From contig JAOPUY010000162.1 in assembly GCA_025963265.1 (NCBI GenBank), forward strand, positions 1-5,443: a stretch of 5,443 nucleotides of DNA, written 5' to 3'. Under the pieces are notes generated by a model. It was not told where the DNA came from. It did not search any database and saw nothing but the letters and a program-made list of their open reading frames with translations. The position numbers and the translations under genes were made by a program. Of this stretch, positions 1 to 5,418 are shown piece after piece (position 1 is the stretch's first letter; every line of letters starts with the position of its first letter). The stretch comes from Frankiales bacterium. Its GTDB lineage: Bacteria > Actinomycetota > Actinomycetes > Mycobacteriales > Jatrophihabitantaceae.

Positions 1-445
1 CGCGGGCCACTCCGACGCGCTGCTGCTGACCGCCCGAGAGCTGGGCCGGGTAGCGCTTGGCGAAGTGCGGGGGCAGCCCGACTCGCTCCATCAGTTCCAT
101 CGCCCGGGCCCGGGCCTGCTTCTTGTCCGTCCCCAGCAGATAGGGGACGGTGGCGATGTTGTCCACGATGGTGCGGTGCGGGAACAGCCCCGCGTGCTGG
201 ATCACGTAGCCGATCTGGCGGCGCAGCTCGTGGGTCGCCATGCTGGCGGTGTTGGTGTCGTCCAGCCAGATCGAGCCGGAGGTGGGCTCGATCATGCGGT
301 TGATCATCCGCAGGCTGGTCGTCTTGCCGCAGCCCGACGGCCCGACCAGCACCGTGATCTGGCCCGAGGGGGCGACCAGGTCGAGCGAGTCCACCGCCAC
401 TGTCCCGTCGGGATAGCGCTTGGTTACCGAATCGAATCGGATCAC
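1..445 (-). CDS. ABC transporter ATP-binding protein, glycine betaine/choline (OpuCA/ProV) type, partial
   Basis: This is the N-terminal 148 residues of the ATPase subunit of an importer; the C-terminal part lies beyond the left edge. It would hydrolyse ATP on the cytoplasmic face of a membrane permease to drive uptake. The Walker A motif GPSGCGKTT is at residues 35-43, the Q-loop lies in GYVIQHAGLFPH (residues 79-90), and the signature LSGGQQQR is at 136-143; Walker B falls outside the window. The stretches MINRMIEPTSG and GYVIQHAGLFPHRTI closely resemble OpuCA-type ATPases of the osmoprotectant/quaternary-amine family, which also contains the ergothioneine importer EgtUV; the sequence alone cannot give the substrate. 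The GTG start at 445 has AGGAG at 458-454, 8 nt upstream, and overlaps the stop of the upstream IclR-type gene by 4 bp (GTGA), which suggests translational coupling. The fold assignment is secure; the substrate class is likely but not proven. Confidence 0.94.
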   Translation of the reverse strand, partial: MIRFDSVTKRYPDGTVAVDSLDLVAPSGQITVLVGPSGCGKTTSLRMINRMIEPTSGSIWLDDTNTASMATHELRRQIGYVIQHAGLFPHRTIVDNIATVPYLLGTDKKQARARAMELMERVGLPPHFAKRYPAQLSGGQQQRVGVAR

Positions 446-1140
446 GTGCCTGTCTCCTGTCCGGTCGCTGCCTCGGTGCGAGGCGAGCCCAGTTGTCGGT
501 TCAATGAGCGTGCCTCATCGGCGATGACGCGGCCGTACTTATGCAGCGTCGCGTCGTCGATTCGGTAGGTCGGGCCCAGCAGGCTCAGCGCGGCCGCCAC
601 GCCGCCCGGCCGCAGGATCGGCGCCACGATCGCGGTGACGTCAGGCTCGAGGCGGTCGCGCTCGGCGACATAGCCGGCCTCGGGCACCAGGCCGGCGAGC
701 GCCTGGCCGACGGCCAAGTTGGCGGTCGGGAAGGAGCGGCCGACCCAGCTCGTGTGCCGCACGGCGTGGGTGCCCTCGACCATCGCGATGTAGATCGCGG
801 TGTCGCCGGGGCCGGCGATGGACAGGTAGGCCGACTCGCCGGTCGCGGCGACCAGCCGGTGCAGCGCGGGCTCGGCGATCCGGACCAGGCTTTGGCGCCC
901 CAGGGCTAGCGCGCCGAGTTGGATCAGCCGAGAACCGGCCCGAAAGTTGCCCTCCACGTCGCGGGTCACGAAACCGGAGCCTTCGAGCGTCCGCAGCAGG
1001 CGCAGGGCGGTGCTGGCCGGCAGTTGAGCGCGGCGGGCGCACTCCGACAGGCTGATGGAGTCTTCGGCGCACACCTCGCCTAGCAAGGCCAGCGCGCGGT
1101 CGACCGTCCGCGTGGTGCTGCCGCCGGTGATCGCGGTCAC
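442..1140 (-). CDS. IclR-family transcriptional regulator
   Basis: This 232-residue protein has the size and two-domain layout of IclR regulators. Residues about 11-75 form the winged helix-turn-helix: RTVDRALALL, then SLSECARRAQLPASTALRLL with the recognition helix near 42-52, and the wing at GFVTRDVEGNFRAG. Residues about 88-217 form the ligand-binding effector domain, with the typical ESAYLSI, GRSFPTANLAVGQALAG and APILRPGGVAAALSL segments. The GTG start at 1140 is chosen because AGGAGA lies 5 nt upstream. It is transcribed away from the lyase-like gene and is the first gene of a unit with the betaine-type transporter ATPase. IclR proteins usually respond to small organic molecules and control adjacent catabolic or uptake genes, so regulation of the transporter and perhaps the divergent lyase gene is a reasonable inference. 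The effector is unknown. Confidence 0.95.
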   Translation of the reverse strand: MTAITGGSTTRTVDRALALLGEVCAEDSISLSECARRAQLPASTALRLLRTLEGSGFVTRDVEGNFRAGSRLIQLGALALGRQSLVRIAEPALHRLVAATGESAYLSIAGPGDTAIYIAMVEGTHAVRHTSWVGRSFPTANLAVGQALAGLVPEAGYVAERDRLEPDVTAIVAPILRPGGVAAALSLLGPTYRIDDATLHKYGRVIADEARSLNRQLGSPRTEAATGQETGT

Positions 1141-1144
1141 GACG

Positions 1145-1150
1145 TCTCCT
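1145..1150 (-). promoter_or_regulatory. Ribosome binding site of the IclR-family gene
   Basis: On the minus strand AGGAGA occupies 1150-1145 and is separated by 5 nt from the GTG at 1140. It supports this start over any internal one. Confidence 0.7.
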
Positions 1151-1345
1151 ACATTTCCAGGAAGGACCGAGCGACGCGGCCCTTCGGCGAGCTGGAAAGC
1201 ATTGGCACGCGAATTTCATAGGATAGAAGCCCCTTGCCAATAGGCGGTAGGTTTCCACGGAATCGGCGATTGTGGAAGGCCTAGCCGCCAAAGTTTTCTT
1301 GATTGAAATAACCATCGGGGTCTGACACCGGGTGCGGAGAGAGCC

Positions 1346-1350
1346 GAGGA
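1346..1350 (+). promoter_or_regulatory. Ribosome binding site of the lyase-like gene
   Basis: GAGGA lies 4 nt before the GTG at 1355 and 10 nt before a second in-frame GTG at 1361. Either start is possible; they differ by two residues (Met-Ile). Confidence 0.5.
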
Positions 1351-1354
1351 CGAC

Positions 1355-2833
1355 GTGATCGTGATCGACGGAGCCACGCTGACCGTGTCCGAGATCCGGG
1401 CGCTGGCCGCGGGCGGCGTGGCCCTGGCGATCTCGCCGGCCGCGACCGAGCGAGCGGTCGCCTCGCGGGAATTCGCCGATCAGATGGCCGCCCAGCGTCC
1501 GATCTACGGGCGCTCCACCGGAGTCGGGGCGAACCGCACGGTCGCCCTCGACCCCGCCCAGCGCGGGGCGGCGGCGGTGGCGCTGCTGCGCAGTCACGCG
1601 ACTTCGGGCGGCCCGGTGCGCGCGCCCGAGCGGATCCGGGCGATGTTGGCCATCCGGCTGAATCAGCTCGCGGCCGGCGGCAGCGGGGCCGATCCTCGGC
1701 TGCTGGAAGCCGTGCGGGTGATGCTCGAGCAGGACCGGCTGCCGCCGGTCCGCGAGCTGGGCAGCATCGGCACCGGCGACCTGTCGGCCTTGGCGATCAC
1801 CGCCCTGACGCTGATCGGCGAACTCGACCCGCTGGCCCGTCCCGACCGGCCGAGCCCAGCGCAACCGCCGCCGGCCGGCCCCGGGTTGTCGTTTCAGATC
1901 TCGGACGCGTTGCCGTTCATCAGCAGCAACGCGGCCACCATCGCCGACGCCGCGCTGGCCCTGACGGCGTTGCGTGAGCTCGCCGCCGCCGCGGTGGTGG
2001 TCGCCGCCTTGAGCTTCGTGGCGGTCGACGGCAACGCCGAGGCCTTCTCCCCCGCGGCCGAGCGGGCGACGCCGTTCCCCGGCGCCAGCGCGGTCTGCCG
2101 CGCCGTCACGGCCCTGGTGCGGGCGGACGGACCTCGGCCGGCGGCCCGCATTCAAGACCCGTTCGCGCTGCGGGTGCTGCCGCAGGTGCACGGCGCGCTG
2201 CTCGACACCCTGGCCGCGCTCGAACGCGTGGTGGAGCTGATGGCCAACGCGCCGGCCGAGAATCCGGTGCTCTCAGCTGAGTTCGGCCTCGCCCACCACG
2301 GTGGTTTCCACGCCGCCAGCTTGGCCCAGGCGCTCGACGCGGCGGCGCTGGCCGCGGCCCAATCCGGTCAGATCTCGCTGGCCCGACTCAGCATGCTGAC
2401 CGAACCGGGGCTGACCGGGCTGCCGCCCTTCCTCGGCGGCGGCACGCCAGGCGCGTCCGGGGTGATGATCGTGGAGTACGTCGTCGCCGCCGCGTTGGCC
2501 GAGCTGCGGGCGACGGCCACCCCGGCCAGCCTGCAGACGGTCACCCTGTCCCGCGGGGTCGAGGAGGACGCCAGTTTCGCCTCGCTGGCCGCGGTCCAGC
2601 TCGCGCAGGCGGCCGAGAGCTATCGGACGGTCTTGGCCGGAGAGCTGGTGGCCGCTGTGCGGGCGATCCGGCTGCGCGGCTCAACCCCGCGGCCGGCGGC
2701 GCTCGGGCAACTAGGCCCGGTGCTCGAGCGGCTGAGCGGCTTGAGTGCCGAAATGTCCGATCGCGATCTGACCGCCGACCTCGCCACGGCGGCGCAGCTG
2801 CTCGGCCCGTTGGCTGAGCAGGCCGAGCTCTAG
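1355..2833 (+). CDS. Histidine/aromatic amino acid lyase superfamily protein lacking the MIO triad
   Basis: This 492-residue protein aligns by eye along its whole length with the HAL/PAL/TAL superfamily (about 500 residues). Visible landmarks are the Tyr loop YGRSTGVG (51-58), the aryl-pocket pair Ser80-His81 as in histidine ammonia-lyases, GSIGTGDLSALA (136-147), QDPFALRVLPQVHG (267-280), NAPAENP (298-304), GGFH (316-319), GLPPFL (355-360) and VEEDASFA (402-409). In classical members the third motif reads GSVGASGDL, and Ala-Ser-Gly cyclises to the electrophile MIO. Here one residue is missing and the triad reads Gly-Thr-Gly, so MIO cannot form in the usual way. The second catalytic Tyr of QDxYSLR is Phe270, and the NGT motif is replaced by ISSNAAT (189-195). 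The N-terminal Tyr51 and Glu404 are kept. Ammonia-lyase activity is therefore doubtful. Ergothionase, a MIO-free trimethylamine lyase of the same superfamily, is the best-known precedent, but identity with it is an inference. It is convergent with the cupin gene and divergent from the IclR gene. Confidence 0.9.
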   Translation: MIVIDGATLTVSEIRALAAGGVALAISPAATERAVASREFADQMAAQRPIYGRSTGVGANRTVALDPAQRGAAAVALLRSHATSGGPVRAPERIRAMLAIRLNQLAAGGSGADPRLLEAVRVMLEQDRLPPVRELGSIGTGDLSALAITALTLIGELDPLARPDRPSPAQPPPAGPGLSFQISDALPFISSNAATIADAALALTALRELAAAAVVVAALSFVAVDGNAEAFSPAAERATPFPGASAVCRAVTALVRADGPRPAARIQDPFALRVLPQVHGALLDTLAALERVVELMANAPAENPVLSAEFGLAHHGGFHAASLAQALDAAALAAAQSGQISLARLSMLTEPGLTGLPPFLGGGTPGASGVMIVEYVVAAALAELRATATPASLQTVTLSRGVEEDASFASLAAVQLAQAAESYRTVLAGELVAAVRAIRLRGSTPRPAALGQLGPVLERLSGLSAEMSDRDLTADLATAAQLLGPLAEQAEL

Positions 2834-3363
2834 GCCATGTCGTCGAGCGGTCGCAGCTCGTCGGCGTAGGAGACGGACTCCCGCCGCAGAATCCCGGTGG
2901 AGCTGACCGCGTACTGCCCCATCCGCCACAGCGGCGGGGAGTACGCGTGGATGGAGACCGTGCCGGGGTCGCGTCCGGTGAGGCGGTGGATGTGCTCGGG
3001 CCCGAAGCAATAAGCCTCGCCGGCGCCGACCGCGGTGACCATGCTCGGCCGGTCGACGGCGAGGTTGTGCTCGATCAGACCGCCGCGCACGACCGCGATC
3101 GCGCCCGAGGAGATGTCGTGGTCGTGCCAGCCGGTGTCGTTCTGCGGCGTCCAGCACAGCACCCAGACGTCGACGTGCGAGTCGCGGTAGAGCGAGACGA
3201 AATGACGGTGGTCGTCGTCGAAGGCGATGTGCTCGCGCCAGAGCTCGGGCCGCCGGCCGACGGCCGAGGCCAGCTCGAGCAGCTCGTCCTTGCTCAGGTC
3301 CCGGCCGGGCAGCTCGGCGAAGTCGACGTCGGGGCCTAACAGCGGAAGCGCGGTGTCACTCAC
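2830..3363 (-). CDS. Cysteine dioxygenase-type cupin (thiol dioxygenase)
   Basis: This 177-residue protein matches bacterial cysteine dioxygenases in length and motifs. These are mononuclear non-haem iron enzymes that add O2 to a thiol to give a sulfinate, in the cytoplasm. The segment VWVLCWTPQNDTGWHDH holds the first two iron-ligand histidines (His80, His82), and His126 in HIHRL fits as the third. SIHAYSPP (137-144) gives the family's Ser-His-Tyr outer-sphere triad (Ser137, His139, Tyr141). Arg60 in SLYRD sits where cysteine dioxygenase has its carboxylate-binding Arg. The actual thiol (cysteine, 3-mercaptopropionate or another) cannot be read. The GTG start at 3363 lies inside the end of the amidohydrolase gene (8-bp overlap), with AGGGGA at 3378-3373, 9 nt upstream, so the two are probably translated together. 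Its stop shares CTAG with the stop of the convergent lyase-like gene. Confidence 0.9.
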   Translation of the reverse strand: MSDTALPLLGPDVDFAELPGRDLSKDELLELASAVGRRPELWREHIAFDDDHRHFVSLYRDSHVDVWVLCWTPQNDTGWHDHDISSGAIAVVRGGLIEHNLAVDRPSMVTAVGAGEAYCFGPEHIHRLTGRDPGTVSIHAYSPPLWRMGQYAVSSTGILRRESVSYADELRPLDDMA

Positions 3364-4270
3364 AAGTCTTCGTCCCCTGCAACAGGCGGTTCGGGTTGGT
3401 CACGGTGATGGCTCGCCAGGCGGCGGCGCCCAGCTGGGGATCGGTCGGCGCGGCGTAGGGGCGGTCGCTGCCCACCACCACGGCGTCGATGCCGAGCACC
3501 CGGGTCAGGGCGTCCACCGCCTGCCGGCCGTAGGAGGACGTCTCGACGTAGGCATTGCGGTCGAGCGTGGTGCGCTGGCCGCTGCGGGCCTCGAACCGCT
3601 CGTGCTGCAGCGCGGCCAACCCGCCGCCGGCGACGAAGCAGATTCGCAGCTCGGGAAACAGCGACGGCCCGGCGACGTGCCAAGCCCACCAGGCGGCTTG
3701 CAACTGCGCCGGGTATTGGACGATCGCCGGCCACCAGGGCGGGGTCGCCGGGGTCGCCGGGACCGGGCCCGGATGGACCAGCACCGGGACGTTGGCCTGC
3801 TCGCAACGGCGCAGCACCGGGCCCACGCGCTCGATCGCGGCTGGGGTGGCGAGCTGGGTCGCGGCTAACTGCAGCCCGACGAGACCGTCGACGGCGAAGC
3901 CGCGGCTCAGCCGGTCGAGATCGGGAGCTCGGTGGTTGACCGCGGCCCAGCCCCGAAACGGGCTGCCCGGCTGGCTTAGCTCGGCCAGCCCCTGATGCCA
4001 GGCCTCGAGCAGCGGCTCGGCGGCGTCGGGCGGCAAGTCCTCGATGCCCAACGGGCTGGACAGCGAGAGCAGCCGCCGCCCGAACTCGGGATCTTCCAGG
4101 CGGCGCACGGCGGGATCGTGGTCGGCCGGGTTCACCTCGAACGGCGCCTCGCCGGCGGTGAACAGCGTCCAGCCGCGCAGCATGGGCGGGCTCTGGCGGC
4201 GGCGCAGCTCGGAGATGAAAGCCTCGGGCCAGAGGTGCTGATGCACGTCTACAGCGTCCGCGGGCGGCAC
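3356..4270 (-). CDS. Amidohydrolase-2 (ACMSD-like) family metal-dependent hydrolase/decarboxylase
   Basis: With the GTG start at 4270 this is 304 residues, typical for the amidohydrolase-2 group of TIM-barrel enzymes, whose members are hydrolases or non-oxidative decarboxylases. Candidate metal ligands are His10 and His12 in DVHQHLWPEAF, His166 in VLVHPGP and Asp269 in VVGSDRPY; NPNRLL near the C-terminus is also typical. The family's AHGGG motif, whose His is catalytic in ACMSD, reads CFVAGGG here, with Ala214 in the His position. A Pro-Ala-Thr repeat follows HPGP. I prefer GTG 4270 because GAGGAGGG (4281-4274) lies 3 nt before it; the in-frame TTG at 4309 would add 13 poorly conserved-looking residues and lacks a clear ribosome site. 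It leads the unit with the dioxygenase and diverges from the LacI gene across tandem operators. The substrate is unknown. Confidence 0.85.
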   Translation of the reverse strand: MPPADAVDVHQHLWPEAFISELRRRQSPPMLRGWTLFTAGEAPFEVNPADHDPAVRRLEDPEFGRRLLSLSSPLGIEDLPPDAAEPLLEAWHQGLAELSQPGSPFRGWAAVNHRAPDLDRLSRGFAVDGLVGLQLAATQLATPAAIERVGPVLRRCEQANVPVLVHPGPVPATPATPPWWPAIVQYPAQLQAAWWAWHVAGPSLFPELRICFVAGGGLAALQHERFEARSGQRTTLDRNAYVETSSYGRQAVDALTRVLGIDAVVVGSDRPYAAPTDPQLGAAAWRAITVTNPNRLLQGTKTCE

Positions 4271-4273
4271 TGG

Positions 4274-4281
4274 CCCTCCTC
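4274..4281 (-). promoter_or_regulatory. Ribosome binding site that sets the amidohydrolase start
   Basis: On the minus strand GAGGAGGG spans 4281-4274 and is followed by CCA and GTG (4270-4268). It is the strongest ribosome site in the window and argues against the upstream TTG at 4309. Confidence 0.7.
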
Positions 4282-4317
4282 GTGGTTGAAGAGTCGTTTG
4301 GAGGTTCAAGAGATCTT

Positions 4318-4357
4318 GTGAAGCGGTTCAGTGAACCGTATCAGTGAATCGCTTCAC
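4318..4357. promoter_or_regulatory. Triple tandem LacI-type operator between divergent genes
   Basis: Three abutting 13-bp units read GTGAAGCGGTTCA (4318-4330), GTGAACCGTATCA (4331-4343) and GTGAATCGCTTCA (4344-4356), followed by C. The consensus is GTGAANCGNTTCA. Units 1 and 3 contain TGAA-NCGN-TTCA, the near-palindrome with a central CG bound by many LacI-family dimers; unit 2 is degenerate in its right half. The whole block is also an imperfect 40-bp palindrome, with 17-bp arms matching at 15 positions around ACCGTA. A perfect 7-bp-arm palindrome, CGGTTCA-G-TGAACCG, sits at 4324-4338. It lies about 48 bp before the amidohydrolase start and 36 bp before the preferred LacI start. The natural reading is autoregulation plus control of the amidohydrolase-dioxygenase unit by the adjacent LacI protein. 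The minus strand also has TTGACA at 4372-4367, but no well-spaced -10. Confidence 0.75.
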
Positions 4358-4392
4358 TAAGGCCGTTGTCAACTGCGGCTACCCTCTGTCTG

Positions 4393-5406
4393 GTGGCTCC
4401 ACGACAGCGGCGGGTGACGCTTCGCGACATCGCGGAGGAGACCGGCCTCTCGCTGGCCGCGGTGTCCTACGCGCTGCGCGGCATCCAGGTGCCGATCGAG
4501 ACGCAGGCCCGGGTCCGCGAGGTGGCCGAGCGCCGCGGGTACCAAGCCGATCCGATCGCCCGGGCCCTGGCCTCGGGCAAGACCGGCTACGTCGGGGTGG
4601 TCTGTGGCTCCCTCGACGACGTGTGGCAGCAAGGCGTGGCCGCGGCCCTGGGGCGGGGGCTGCTGCGCGCGAATCGGCACGCGCTGATCGTCGACGCGTC
4701 CAACTCCCCGGAGGTCGAGGCCTCGCTGGCCTTGCGGCTGGTGGACCAGCGGGTCGACGCGCTGATCGCGTTGCCGATCGACCCGGCGGGACCGCACTGG
4801 AAGACGGTGGCCGAGCGGACGGTGCTGGTCTCGGTCGGCGACGCCATCCCCGGCGTCGACACCGCGGCCGAGGTGGTCTTCGACAACGAGGCGGGCGTGT
4901 ACGCGGCCATCACCCAGCTGGCGCGGGCCGGTCATCGCCGGATCGCGGTGTTGACGCCGGCGATTGTCACCACGCCTGACCGCCCGGCCGAGGTCGTCGT
5001 CCAGCGGGCCGCCGCCGAGCTCGACATCGTCGCGACCCTGCACACCACCCCGCACGATCTCGACGGAGCCAGCGCGGTGGCCGGCCAGATCCTGTCCGGC
5101 CCGGATGCGCCGACCGCGTTCTTCTGCCTCTCCGACTCGATGGCCTACGGGGTCTACGCGGCGGCTCGAGCACTGGGCCTGCGGGTGCCCGAGAACGTCT
5201 CGGTGCTCGGCTTCGACGACTACCCGGTGTCGGCCTTGCTCTCGCCGCCGCTGTCGAGTTATCGCTGGCCGATCGAGCTGCTGGTGGACTCGGTCGTCGA
5301 GCGGACGGTCAAGGCGATCGACGAGGGCAAGCACAGCCGTCGCAAGGTGCTCATCCCGATGGCCTTCCCGCGCGGCTCGGTCGGTCCGCCCCCGAGCCGG
5401 CACTGA
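4393..5406 (+). CDS. LacI-family transcriptional regulator
   Basis: From GTG 4393 this is 337 residues, the usual LacI-family length. The N-terminus VTLRDIAEETGLSLAAVSYALRG (residues 8-30) is the helix-turn-helix, and ADPIARALASGKT (52-64) is the hinge-helix region that precedes the periplasmic-binding-protein-like core. The core begins at YVGVVCG and contains GHRRIAVLTP, the FFCLSDSMAYGVYAAARALG helix and the conserved VSVLGFDDYPVS; it ends in FPRGSVGPP, matching the family's RxSxxPP tail. An in-frame TTG at 4366 would add nine residues ahead of MAPRQRR. I prefer 4393, which gives the standard N-terminus, although no clear ribosome site precedes it; TACCCT at 4380-4385 ends 7 nt before the GTG, so a leaderless message is possible. 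The effector pocket suggests a small sugar or purine-like ligand by family, but nothing here identifies it. It is probably co-transcribed with the following gene. Confidence 0.95.
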   Translation: MAPRQRRVTLRDIAEETGLSLAAVSYALRGIQVPIETQARVREVAERRGYQADPIARALASGKTGYVGVVCGSLDDVWQQGVAAALGRGLLRANRHALIVDASNSPEVEASLALRLVDQRVDALIALPIDPAGPHWKTVAERTVLVSVGDAIPGVDTAAEVVFDNEAGVYAAITQLARAGHRRIAVLTPAIVTTPDRPAEVVVQRAAAELDIVATLHTTPHDLDGASAVAGQILSGPDAPTAFFCLSDSMAYGVYAAARALGLRVPENVSVLGFDDYPVSALLSPPLSSYRWPIELLVDSVVERTVKAIDEGKHSRRKVLIPMAFPRGSVGPPPSRH

Positions 5407-5418
5407 TCGGGCGGCGTC

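Larger units (their letters stand above)
1141..1354. promoter_or_regulatory. Divergent intergenic region with small TTCC/GGAA palindromes
   Basis: This 214-bp gap between the divergent IclR and lyase-like genes has lower GC than its surroundings and must hold both promoters. It contains TTCCAGGAA at 1155-1163 and TTCCACGGAA at 1253-1262. TTCCAC at 1253-1258 is also repeated inverted as GTGGAA at 1272-1277. IclR proteins often bind short palindromes of this general kind in their own divergent promoter regions, so these are candidate operators. On the minus strand TATCCT (1225-1220) and TATGAA nearby are -10-like, and on the plus strand TTGATT (1299-1304) is -35-like, but none is paired with a convincing partner. 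Promoter placement is therefore not claimed. Confidence 0.4.

Noticed and set aside
641..2191. A 516-codon open frame on the minus strand across the IclR gene, intergenic region and lyase-like gene
   Set aside because: The translation is dominated by Arg, Gly and Pro, shows no motif and overlaps two well-supported genes; it is a product of high GC at third positions.
3738..3770. Short GGGGTCGCC direct repeat as a regulatory or mobile repeat
   Set aside because: It is inside the amidohydrolase gene and simply encodes a Pro-Ala-Thr repeat after the HPGP motif.
3227..3868. A plus-strand open frame antisense to the cupin and amidohydrolase genes
   Set aside because: It has no motif support and spans two real genes on the other strand.
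4318..4357. The 40-bp palindrome as a bidirectional transcription terminator
   Set aside because: It lies between two divergent starts, has no T-run on either side and its 13-bp units match LacI operators better.
4366..4385. TTGTCA (4366-4371) and TACCCT (4380-4385) as a promoter for the LacI gene
   Set aside because: The spacing is only 8 bp, far below the 16-18 bp needed; only TACCCT as a lone -10 for a leaderless message remains possible.
4344..4979. A plus-strand open frame overlapping the LacI gene in another frame
   Set aside because: The product is rich in Arg and Gly with no recognisable fold; it is a frame shadow of the LacI gene.
4369..5403. A 344-codon open frame antisense to the LacI gene
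   Set aside because: It is low-complexity in Arg, Gly and His with no domain, and the opposite strand encodes a clear LacI protein.
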